Assembly (NCBI GenBank): GCA_965229305.1
Contig: CBDDIZ010000032.1
Span: 62,001-126,000 of the forward strand
DNA: 64,000 nt
Direction: 5' to 3'
From: JALHNI01 sp965229305
Lineage (GTDB): Bacteria > Acidobacteriota > Terriglobia > Bryobacterales > Bryobacteraceae
In this document: in pieces, positions 33,561-40,896 of the stretch
How the letters are laid out: each line of letters starts with the position of its first letter
How positions within the stretch are numbered: position 1 is the first letter of the stretch
The notes under the pieces: model-generated
Seen by the model: only the letters and a program-made list of their open reading frames with translations
The model's database searches: none
What the model was told of the DNA's origin: nothing
Position numbers and translations under genes: made by a program

Positions 33561-33616
33561 CATTTGCCTAATCGCTTGTTTGAGAACGGGTTCGCCCTCC
33601 AGAATGCGGGTGAGAC

Positions 33617-34399
33617 ATGAGACAGGCGGAATTCGGAACGCCCACCGCGGGCGCGGTGAAGCGGGCGTTCGAAATCCTCGAATGCCTGGACGGGGCGCGC
33701 CGGGGCCTGAACATCTCGGAACTGAGCCGGAAGCTGGGAATTCCGAAGAGCTCAACGCACGTGATCGTGGTGACGCTGGAACGCCTGGGCTATCTGGAGC
33801 GAGAGGCCGGCGGGCTGCATTACGCGCTCGGGATGAAGGCGCACATGCTGGGCCAGGGCATGATGAAGACGCTGCGCCTGGCGGACTTGGCCCAGCCCCT
33901 GATGCGGGAACTGGCCGAACAACTGCGCGTGCCCGCGCACCTGGCCGTGCCGGACAAGGACCAGGGCGTGTTCATCCAGAAGGTGGATGCGCCCGGACTG
34001 ATCAAGTTCGATACCTACGTGGGGCGGCGCATGGATCTGCATTGCACGGCGGTGGGCAAGGTGATCCTGACGTTCGGGCCGGCCGAAATCCGGGAGCATA
34101 CGCTCGCGAAGCCCGTCTATATGCGCTACACGGACCACACGCTCACCACGCCGAAGCAGTTGGTGCGCGATCTGAAGCGCGTCCAGAAACTGGGCTACGC
34201 GAGCGATGACGAGGAAGAAGAGCTGGAAGTGCGTTGCGTGGCGGTGCCGGTGTTGGCACCGAGCGGACGGTTTCTGGCGGCGCTGAGCGTGACGGGAACG
34301 GTGCGGCAGATCGGCGTGGACGCGGTGGAGCGTTTTGCCGAGGCTTTGAAGAAAACGGCGGCGGCGATCGGGGCGGCCACCGTCCAGAATCCTGGATAG
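33617..34399 (+). CDS. IclR family transcriptional regulator (regulator 2)
   Basis: 260 residues: winged helix at about 12-72 (AVKRAFEILECLD, LNISELSRKLGIPKSSTHVI) and effector-binding domain at about 85-250 (AHLAVPDKDQGVFIQKVDAP, MDLHCTAVGKVIL, LEVRCVAVPVLAPSGRFLAA). The segment before the recognition helix shares PKSS with regulator 1, and both carry a DDEEEE-type acidic run before the last strand block. It is divergent from the dehydratase gene and only 14 bp ahead of the DMFase-like gene, so it probably regulates both. A GGGTGAG lies close to the ATG at 33617. Confidence 0.9.
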   Translation: MRQAEFGTPTAGAVKRAFEILECLDGARRGLNISELSRKLGIPKSSTHVIVVTLERLGYLEREAGGLHYALGMKAHMLGQGMMKTLRLADLAQPLMRELAEQLRVPAHLAVPDKDQGVFIQKVDAPGLIKFDTYVGRRMDLHCTAVGKVILTFGPAEIREHTLAKPVYMRYTDHTLTTPKQLVRDLKRVQKLGYASDDEEEELEVRCVAVPVLAPSGRFLAALSVTGTVRQIGVDAVERFAEALKKTAAAIGAATVQNPG

Positions 34400-34413
34400 C
34401 GAGAGGGAAGCGG

Positions 34414-36036
34414 ATGCTGATTGGTTACGTGAGCGACGAGCAGTTTGTGGCGATCGCCGATGCGCAGGTGCAGTTCGAGGTGGCAGGAACGCTGGCGGCA
34501 GTGGTGCGGTCCACGCCCTCGGGCGCGATTCATGCGGAGATTCCGCCGGGGCCGTATCGGGTGACGCTGGCACGCGATGGCTACGGGGCCAAGCGGGTGG
34601 AGATGACGGTGGACGAGGGCGAGCCGTATCAGTTCCGGCTGCTTTCTAACACGCTGTGCGGGTTTGCGTGGCCGAAGTGGCTGCATGGCGGGGAGCGGGC
34701 CGAGTTCCACGTGCATTCCATCGAGCCGTATCGGCTGAGCTTGTGGCGCTATGGGCGGGACAAAGAGTTCGTGCGGTTGTTGGGTTGGCATGACGAGCAT
34801 GGTCCGCAGGCGATGCGGCAGATTGTTCCCGATGGCGACTTCACGCAGACGGGGACGCAGTGGAACAAGATCGGGCATACGAATCCGCATATGAATGCGT
34901 TGGTGCAGGCGCCGGAGCGTTCGGGGCTGTACTACTTCCATGCCGAGACAGCGTCGGGCAAGTTCTTCGCTTTTCCCTGGGTGGTGGCGCCCGAAAAGCC
35001 GACCGCGCGGATCGCGGCGCTGGCGGGCACCAACAGTTGGAACGCCTACAACAACTGGGGCGGGCGCAGCAATTACGTCAATGCGGCGGGGCTGCCGGAA
35101 GAGCCGGTGGTGTACTCGCGGCAGGATCTGAAGCGATATCAGCAGGGTCCGTTTACGGAGTGGCTACCGGAGGACGGCGAGTTTCTGCCGCTCTCGTTTG
35201 AGCGGCCGGAGCTGTTCAACAGTCCGTATCCGGACGAAGGCGTGGCGGACCCGATCAAGGGGCGGCTGCAATCGACGATGGCGCCCGGCGAGTGGCAGCT
35301 GGTGGCGTGGCTGGAGCGGGAAGGCTTCGCCTACGACTACTACGCGGACCGGCAGTTGGACAACGGCGACCTGGATCTGGATGCCTACGACATCCTCATC
35401 TTCGGCAGCCATCCCGAATACTGGTCGCGTCGCATGTATGAGCGCGTGAAGGCGTGGGTGTTCGAACGGGGCGGACGGGTGCTCTATTTGGGCGGAAACG
35501 GCGTGAACGGCGAGGTAGAGTTCACCGCGAGCGGGGCAATGCGGGTGAAGAGCCATTTGAAGAGCGAGGCCGGGTCGTTCAGCATGCGGGACGCCGCGGG
35601 CCACGTGCTCGAGAGCCGTTTTCACCGGACAGTGGAATGCGAGGCGAATCTGCTGGGCGTGGTGTCCACCGATACGGGCATCATGACGGCGGCGCCCTAC
35701 GCCGCCATCCGGCCGGAACACTGGGCGTTCGAGGGGACAGGACTGAAGAGGGGCGACCTGTTCGGCGAGGCGAATCAGCACGAGCGTTGCCCAGGCGGTG
35801 GCGCTTCGGGCTATGAGACGGACAAGCTGAGCCAGTTCTCGCCGCCGGGCACCGTGGTGCTGGCGAAAGGGACCAATCCGGACGAAGGCGGCGCAGAGAT
35901 GGCGATCTACGAACTGGCGAACGGCGGAGCGTGCTTCGCAGCAGGCTCGATCACTTGGATTTGTTCGCTGCTGGTGGATCCGGCGGTGTCGCAAGTGACA
36001 GCGAACGTCATCCGACGCTTCCTCCGCGGCAACTGA
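34414..36036 (+). CDS. N,N-dimethylformamidase beta-subunit-like protein (copy 2)
   Basis: 540-residue paralogue of the protein at 7650, alignable over its full length: VTLARDGYGAKRVEM, LCGFAWPKWLHGGERAEFHV, NSWNAYNNWGGRSNYVN, REGFAYDYYADRQLD, IFGSHPEYWSRRMYERV, GGRVLYLGGNGVNGEVEF, KGTNPDEGGAEMAI. Tyr residues in YDYY and HPEYW and the Glu of DEGGAE are conserved in both copies and could form the iron site known from dimethylformamidase (two Tyr, one carboxylate). No small subunit gene is present. The ATG at 34414 lies 14 bp after the regulator stop with GAGGGAAG upstream. The substrate is probably an amide or related C-N compound, but this is inference. Confidence 0.72.
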   Translation: MLIGYVSDEQFVAIADAQVQFEVAGTLAAVVRSTPSGAIHAEIPPGPYRVTLARDGYGAKRVEMTVDEGEPYQFRLLSNTLCGFAWPKWLHGGERAEFHVHSIEPYRLSLWRYGRDKEFVRLLGWHDEHGPQAMRQIVPDGDFTQTGTQWNKIGHTNPHMNALVQAPERSGLYYFHAETASGKFFAFPWVVAPEKPTARIAALAGTNSWNAYNNWGGRSNYVNAAGLPEEPVVYSRQDLKRYQQGPFTEWLPEDGEFLPLSFERPELFNSPYPDEGVADPIKGRLQSTMAPGEWQLVAWLEREGFAYDYYADRQLDNGDLDLDAYDILIFGSHPEYWSRRMYERVKAWVFERGGRVLYLGGNGVNGEVEFTASGAMRVKSHLKSEAGSFSMRDAAGHVLESRFHRTVECEANLLGVVSTDTGIMTAAPYAAIRPEHWAFEGTGLKRGDLFGEANQHERCPGGGASGYETDKLSQFSPPGTVVLAKGTNPDEGGAEMAIYELANGGACFAAGSITWICSLLVDPAVSQVTANVIRRFLRGN

Positions 36037-36077
36037 CGGCATAGAATACTTGGTCAACGCCGGGGAGGTGCTTGACC

Positions 36078-37148
36078 ATGAAGAAAACAGACCTGCGCTG
36101 GTTCTGCTGCGCCGCGCTGGCCGGGTGCGGCCTGTTGTTTGCCCAAGTGAAGACCGAGGTGCCGGACGTCGTGCCGAACGCGAAGCCAGTAACGGTGGAG
36201 CGGATCAAGATTCATGGCGTGGCGCTCGAGGGAAACCTGGAGGGCAATGCGGTGGATCGCGAGGTGCTGGTGTATCTGCCGCCTTCCTACGCCAAAGAGA
36301 AGAAGCGGCGCTATCCGGTGGTCTATGCGCTGCATGGATACTCGATCGGAGCGGAGCAATGGTCCAGGGAGATTCATGTGCCGCAGACGATCGAGGGGGC
36401 GTTTGCGCTGGGAGCACGCGAGGTGATCGTGGTGCTGCCGGACTCAAAGACGGTGCACAACGGCTCCATGTATTCGAGCTCGGTGACGACGGGCGACTTC
36501 GAAACCTTCGTGGCCCGCGATGTCGTGGCGTACGTCGATGGGCACTATCGGACGCTCGCGCAGCGCGAGAGCCGCGGGTTGGCTGGACATTCGATGGGCG
36601 GCTATGGCGCGACGCGCATCGGGATGAAGCATGCGGACGTGTTTGGCAGCGTGTACATCATGAGCCCCTGCTGCCTGACGCCGATGGGCGGCGGGCCGGC
36701 GAATCCGGCCTTCGCGAAGGCGCTGGAAGCGGTGAAGTCGCCGGCGGATTCGGCGAGCTTGCCGTTCGGGGTGCGAGCGCAATTGGCGACGGCGGCGGCG
36801 TGGTCACCGAATCCGAAGAACCCGCCGTTGTATCTGGATCTGCCGGTGAAGGAGGGCGCGTCACAGCCGGAGGTGCTGGCGCGATGGGCCGCGAACTCGC
36901 CAATTGCGATGACGGATCAATATGTGGGCAACTGGCGGCGGTTTCGGGCGGTGGCGATCGATGTGGGGGATCAGGACGGGCTGAAGGCCGGGTCGGGCAA
37001 GCTGCATGAGGTTTTGGAGCGGTATGGGGTCGCACACGGGTTCGAGGTCTATCGCGGGACGCATACCAGCGCCGTGGCGGTCCGGTTCCAGAACCACGTG
37101 CTGCCGTTCTTCAGCCAGAACTTGTGCTTTACCGCCGGCTGCCGCTGA
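36078..37148 (+). CDS. Exported esterase (alpha/beta hydrolase, esterase D-like)
   Basis: 356-residue secreted serine esterase. Signal peptide in MKKTDLRWFCCAALAGCGLL; the Cys in AGCG could make it a lipoprotein. Catalytic features are the oxyanion region VVYALHGYSIGAEQW (about 76), AREVIVVLPDSKTVHNGSMY (about 116), nucleophile elbow AGHSMGGYGATR (Ser at about 176), the late Asp in AIDVGDQDGLKAG and His in YRGTHTSAVA. Family members cleave esters of sugars or aromatic acids (feruloyl or acetyl esterases, S-formylglutathione hydrolases). The ATG at 36078 follows GGGGAGGTG by 8 bases. It is 41 bp after the DMFase-like gene, so probably in the same transcription unit. Confidence 0.85.
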   Translation: MKKTDLRWFCCAALAGCGLLFAQVKTEVPDVVPNAKPVTVERIKIHGVALEGNLEGNAVDREVLVYLPPSYAKEKKRRYPVVYALHGYSIGAEQWSREIHVPQTIEGAFALGAREVIVVLPDSKTVHNGSMYSSSVTTGDFETFVARDVVAYVDGHYRTLAQRESRGLAGHSMGGYGATRIGMKHADVFGSVYIMSPCCLTPMGGGPANPAFAKALEAVKSPADSASLPFGVRAQLATAAAWSPNPKNPPLYLDLPVKEGASQPEVLARWAANSPIAMTDQYVGNWRRFRAVAIDVGDQDGLKAGSGKLHEVLERYGVAHGFEVYRGTHTSAVAVRFQNHVLPFFSQNLCFTAGCR

Positions 37149-37156
37149 GCGGGGTG

Positions 37157-37184
37157 ACGGGCGAGCCGAGAGGGCGTCGCCCGT
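37157..37184. terminator. Hairpin between convergent genes, possible weak terminator
   Basis: ACGGGCGA (37157-37164) and TCGCCCGT (37177-37184) form an 8-bp stem with a 12-nt loop between the convergent stops at 37148 and 37200. No U-tract follows on either strand, so termination would be weak. Confidence 0.35.
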
Positions 37185-37199
37185 TCGGGGGAGGGTCCG

Positions 37200-37979
37200 T
37201 TAGCCGACGCGCGTGAGCCGGGCTTCGATCGAGTAGTAGTAAAGACCAGTGACGGATTCGTAGCCGGAATCGGTTCCCACCGCGATCCATAGCTGCTCAT
37301 GGACGGCGGTGATGGGCGTCGGATGGTCGTAGTTGCGGCGGATCATCACCCACCTCTTGTCCCTCGGATCCAACTCGCATTCCTGCCCGTTCCAGACTTT
37401 ACCGATGACCCCCAGGTCCTTGCCGCCTTCCTCCTGGCTGCCTTTGTCGACGTTGATCGAGACATAAGTGCCCATCAGGTAGGGCACGGGTTCGAGAGCC
37501 GAGCCGCCGGCCTTGAGGAAAAGGTTCGCCTCACTCCCGCCGGCACCGATGCAGTTGGTGGAGTTGGTGGCGAGTTCAATCTGCAGGCTCAACTTGTAGG
37601 TCGCGCCCGGTTCAAGCCCATCGGCCTCGGTGATCGGGGCTTTGAGGTACATGAAGATGTCGTCCGGACGGTTGTTGCTCGAGAGGAAGTAAGCCCGGCG
37701 ATTGCGCGAGGGAACGTTGACCTCGCGAGGGAGGTCGCGGATTTCGGCCAGAAAGCGCAGATCCCAGGTATACAGGTCGTAGTCGGTGAAGGCGGCGAGG
37801 ACGCCGCCGGTTCCCCGGCTGAAGTCAAAACGTTTGACGATGCGGCGGGCGGCGCCCGGCGCGAGGGAGGCTTGGTCCTCCGCGCCGGACTGAGCGAGAA
37901 GCGAGGGGGCCGCGAAGAGGCCGGAGGCGGTCGTCAGCCAGTCCCGGCGGGTGAGAGTGGGCCGCAATTTGGAAGTCAT
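37200..37979 (-). CDS. Exported protein of unknown function (Tat signal)
   Basis: 259 residues with a twin-Arg-like signal (LTRRDWLTTASGLFAAPSLL). The rest looks like a single all-beta domain: FDFSRGTGGVLAAFTDYD, FLSSNNRPDDIFMYLKAPI, YKLSLQIELATNSTNCIGAG, GTYVSINVDKGSQEEGGKDL, QLWIAVGTDSGYES and LYYYSIEARL at the end. This resembles an uncharacterised family of secreted carbohydrate-binding-like proteins. No catalytic motif is visible. It is coupled by a 4-base ATGA overlap (37976-37979) to the PEP-CTERM gene upstream. Confidence 0.7.
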   Translation of the reverse strand: MTSKLRPTLTRRDWLTTASGLFAAPSLLAQSGAEDQASLAPGAARRIVKRFDFSRGTGGVLAAFTDYDLYTWDLRFLAEIRDLPREVNVPSRNRRAYFLSSNNRPDDIFMYLKAPITEADGLEPGATYKLSLQIELATNSTNCIGAGGSEANLFLKAGGSALEPVPYLMGTYVSINVDKGSQEEGGKDLGVIGKVWNGQECELDPRDKRWVMIRRNYDHPTPITAVHEQLWIAVGTDSGYESVTGLYYYSIEARLTRVG

Positions 37980-38704
37980 TTTTCGAGTTCTCCTGGGGCT
38001 AAGCGGCGAGGGCCGCCAATCAGAGAGGGGCCGGCAGGAGCGGCCGAATGATCAGAGGAACGTGAAGAAGCAGAGCGCTTTCTTCGCAAGAGGCCCATCA
38101 GGCCCAGACCAGTGGCGAGGGCCGCCCAAGTGGCCGGTTCGGGAGTGTCCTGCACGGTGGTATCGAGAATTTCCCAGGTACCCGGGGTGTGGGTGCTGCC
38201 CCTTTGGTTGCCGTACAGAAGATAGTCGGAGCCGCTGTGGTCGGAGTTCATCAGGAGAACCGTGGAGGGAGGATCCGTCGCGGAGAAAGCCACGAGACTC
38301 ACCAACCAATACGGGGAGTTGGAGAACAGTTCAAACGTGGCGAGATTGTTCGGGTCGCTTTCCAGCAGGAGCCGGTTGTTGCCGTTCTGGACGAGCGCGA
38401 AATCGACCGCGAGGCAATTGGAGGCAGAGCCGAGATTAGTCAACGCAAGACAGAACGCGGTCGCGGGATCGGGGGGCGGTGCGAGGACGTGAAACTCGAC
38501 AGTGAGGTTGCCGGTCAGGCAGGGGTTGTGGACACAATCCTGGTCGGAGTTGGTGAAGGGAGTCCCAGTGTATTGCAGGGTGAAGCTGGCTTTGGCGGCC
38601 GGGGCCGAGAGGCCCAGTCCCAGGAGACAGGCGAGTAGGGGGATCCAAGCCCACAGACGTCGCGTGGCGGGGAGTTCGCGGGTGTTTTGGTGATGAGTTG
38701 ACAT
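37976..38704 (-). CDS. PEP-CTERM sorting domain protein
   Basis: 242-residue exported protein. Signal peptide at about 15-40 (LWAWIPLLACLLGLGLSAPA), a beta-rich body with two Cys pairs, and a PEP-CTERM anchor: DTPEPATWAALATGLGLMGL followed by LRRKR. In known cases the anchor is recognised by an exosortase and ends the protein. Here about 30 further residues follow the RRKR, ending in the ATGA overlap with the next gene. No exosortase is visible in the window. The start at 38704 follows AAAGG; the in-frame start at 38806 would lie inside the serine hydrolase gene. Confidence 0.82.
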   Translation of the reverse strand: MSTHHQNTRELPATRRLWAWIPLLACLLGLGLSAPAAKASFTLQYTGTPFTNSDQDCVHNPCLTGNLTVEFHVLAPPPDPATAFCLALTNLGSASNCLAVDFALVQNGNNRLLLESDPNNLATFELFSNSPYWLVSLVAFSATDPPSTVLLMNSDHSGSDYLLYGNQRGSTHTPGTWEILDTTVQDTPEPATWAALATGLGLMGLLRRKRSASSRSSDHSAAPAGPSLIGGPRRLAPGELEK

Positions 38705-38763
38705 TTTGGTTGACCTTTCTGGTTTGGGTGAAATGGAAACTGTGGCTAAGGGTGATGCGGCGA

Positions 38764-40725
38764 TCACTTCGCGGAAGCGATCGGGATGACGAGACCCTGA
38801 GGGCACGGCAAGAAGTTGGAGGTGAGAAAGAAGCGCTGGCGGCCAGCGGGGATGTCAGGCACGACGGCGTTGACCTGAAAGAGGCCCGGAGCCACGAGGC
38901 TGGAGTAGGCTACGGTGGCCCCTGCGTCGCCGATCTGAACCGTGACGCCGGAGACGGGCCGAGGTTCACCGGTGAGGACCCCGGCGGGCGAGGGCTCCAG
39001 GCCGGTGGCATAGACAACGATGTTGTCGCCGGGGCGAGCCGGATGGTCGTCATCGATCAGCGAGCCATCGGGTTGGGTGGCGAGCACCAAACGGATGCCG
39101 TTCTGAATGTTGAGGAACGGGGCGGCGGCGCTGCGCTGCACGATGGCGAGCACGGCGCTGGTGGCGACGCCGTTGTTCGTGATGACAACCGGCCACCAAC
39201 CATCACGGACATCCGCCGGCACCTGGAAGTTGATCCGGGTGGGGCTGACGTAAGAGACGACGGCGGGTTTGCCATCGACAGTGAGGCTGACGCCGTCAAG
39301 AGAGGTGGGCAGATGGCGCCCGGCGATGTCGGCGGCGGTCCAGGAGCGCGTGGTCTGAGACAGATTCACGCCGAACGCGGAAGCCCAGGAGCCGGGCACC
39401 AGGCCGCGGTCGAGCGAGGCGGCGTTGAGGACGCCGTCGCGGCCGTTGATGGCGGGGCTGGCGGCGATCCGGGCGGGGTCGGCAGTTTTGAAGGTGGAGT
39501 AGTAATCGTCCGCGGGCCAAGCGGTGGTCTTGCCGAGGATACTCAGGATGCTGTCGAGGAATTCGCCCTGGAGTTGGTCGTCCCGGTCGCCGTTTGGGGG
39601 CCGGGTATTGAAGAAGGCCACGACGGTGAAGCCGTCCGGCGTGCGGGTGTACATGGTGGTGGTCCCATCCAGGCCGCCATCGTGCCCCCACTGGTAGCCG
39701 TTGGGCTTCAGGGTGATGCCAATCCCGAAGGCATACCAAAACTTGGCTTCGGTGGTCCAATCGGGGATGTTCGGCTTCTGGGTCATGCCAAGGACCGTGG
39801 GGACCTGCAGGAACGCCGGACCACGGCGGCCGTCGATCGCGTCGAGAAACTTCGCGTAGTCAAGAGCGCTGATCACCCAGCCGCCGTGCGCGTCCATGCA
39901 CTCGAGACACCAACCGCCGTAGGGCAGCGGAACCGTGACGGGGTTCGCCTCGGGAAAGACGTTGGGGCCGGTGGTGCCTTGCGAGTAGTACTTCACTTCG
40001 CCGGCCAACTGACCGTCGGCCAGGCTGTTTCCGATGCGGGCGTTCACGCCCATGGGGGCGAGGACCTGGGTACGCACGTACTGGTCGTAGCTCATGCCGG
40101 TGACGCGCTCAATGATGCGGCCGAGCACGGCGTAGCCGAAGTTGGAGTAACGGTAGTGCGCGCCGGGGTCGAAGTCGAGCGGGCGGCCGCGCATGTAGCG
40201 GACGATGTTCTCGGTGGAGGCGGGTTGAGGGACGCCGAGCGCCAGGGCGATCTCCTGGGAGGCGAACATGGGATCGAAGTTGCTGGCGGAGACATCCCAG
40301 CCGCCGGAGTGGGTGAGCAGGTGACGGAGGGTGATCCGGGAAAGGCGGGGATCTTCGGTGGTGCCAGCGGGAGCCGGGAGGTCCGGCAGGAGGGCGAAGG
40401 CCGGCTGGTCGACGGAGAGTTTGCCCTCTTCCGCCAAGTGCATGATGGCAACCGAGGTGAGAATCTTCGAAAGGCTCGCGATGCGAAACAGGGAATCCGG
40501 TTGAACCGGCAGTTGGTTCTCCTTGTCGGCGAAGCCGTACCCGCGGGCCATCACGAGCCGGCCGTCCTTGGCCACGACGAGGGCGCCGCCGGGAATGTTG
40601 TACTTCGGCAGGAAGGTGGTCATGAGTTGATCGAAGGCCGGAATGCCGGGGGTACCGGTTTGGCCGGAGGCAACGGCGACGCTCGCAACGAGAGCGCAGA
40701 TCCAGGAGCGAAGGGCGGTGGTCAT
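38764..40725 (-). CDS. Beta-lactamase-like serine hydrolase with Solibacter-type C-terminal domain
   Basis: 653-residue exported protein. After the signal peptide (MTTALRSWICALVASVAVASG) the catalytic domain of the class C beta-lactamase/DD-peptidase-like family spans about 25-400: nucleophile motif SLSK (about 84-87), YSNFGY (about 193) and the third motif HDGGLDG (about 315). The C-terminal 220 residues are the lineage-specific TIGR03437-like domain (VLNAASLDRGLVPGSWASAF, NIVVYATGLEPSPAGV, PGLFQVNAVVPDIPAGRQ). Substrates of this family include D-amino-acid peptides and esters; the actual one is unknown. It stands 59 bp upstream of the PEP-CTERM gene on the same strand. Confidence 0.87.
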   Translation of the reverse strand: MTTALRSWICALVASVAVASGQTGTPGIPAFDQLMTTFLPKYNIPGGALVVAKDGRLVMARGYGFADKENQLPVQPDSLFRIASLSKILTSVAIMHLAEEGKLSVDQPAFALLPDLPAPAGTTEDPRLSRITLRHLLTHSGGWDVSASNFDPMFASQEIALALGVPQPASTENIVRYMRGRPLDFDPGAHYRYSNFGYAVLGRIIERVTGMSYDQYVRTQVLAPMGVNARIGNSLADGQLAGEVKYYSQGTTGPNVFPEANPVTVPLPYGGWCLECMDAHGGWVISALDYAKFLDAIDGRRGPAFLQVPTVLGMTQKPNIPDWTTEAKFWYAFGIGITLKPNGYQWGHDGGLDGTTTMYTRTPDGFTVVAFFNTRPPNGDRDDQLQGEFLDSILSILGKTTAWPADDYYSTFKTADPARIAASPAINGRDGVLNAASLDRGLVPGSWASAFGVNLSQTTRSWTAADIAGRHLPTSLDGVSLTVDGKPAVVSYVSPTRINFQVPADVRDGWWPVVITNNGVATSAVLAIVQRSAAAPFLNIQNGIRLVLATQPDGSLIDDDHPARPGDNIVVYATGLEPSPAGVLTGEPRPVSGVTVQIGDAGATVAYSSLVAPGLFQVNAVVPDIPAGRQRFFLTSNFLPCPQGLVIPIASAK

Positions 40726-40896
40726 GTCAGGAACGATCTTTCCCGATGGCGGCCCAAGCCACCATGTTTGAGTCCTGATTTTTGGGTGTTCCGCTTGTGT
40801 GCGTCTAACTAATAGAGGAAAAGCAAGTTAATACGACGAAGACACGCCGGATGGGCGTCTGGGGAAGGTAGACAACGGGGGCAGAGGACGTGGCGG

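Noticed and set aside
38698..40812. 704-codon plus-strand frame
   Set aside because: Antisense to the serine hydrolase, whose SLSK/YSN/HDGG motifs are clear.
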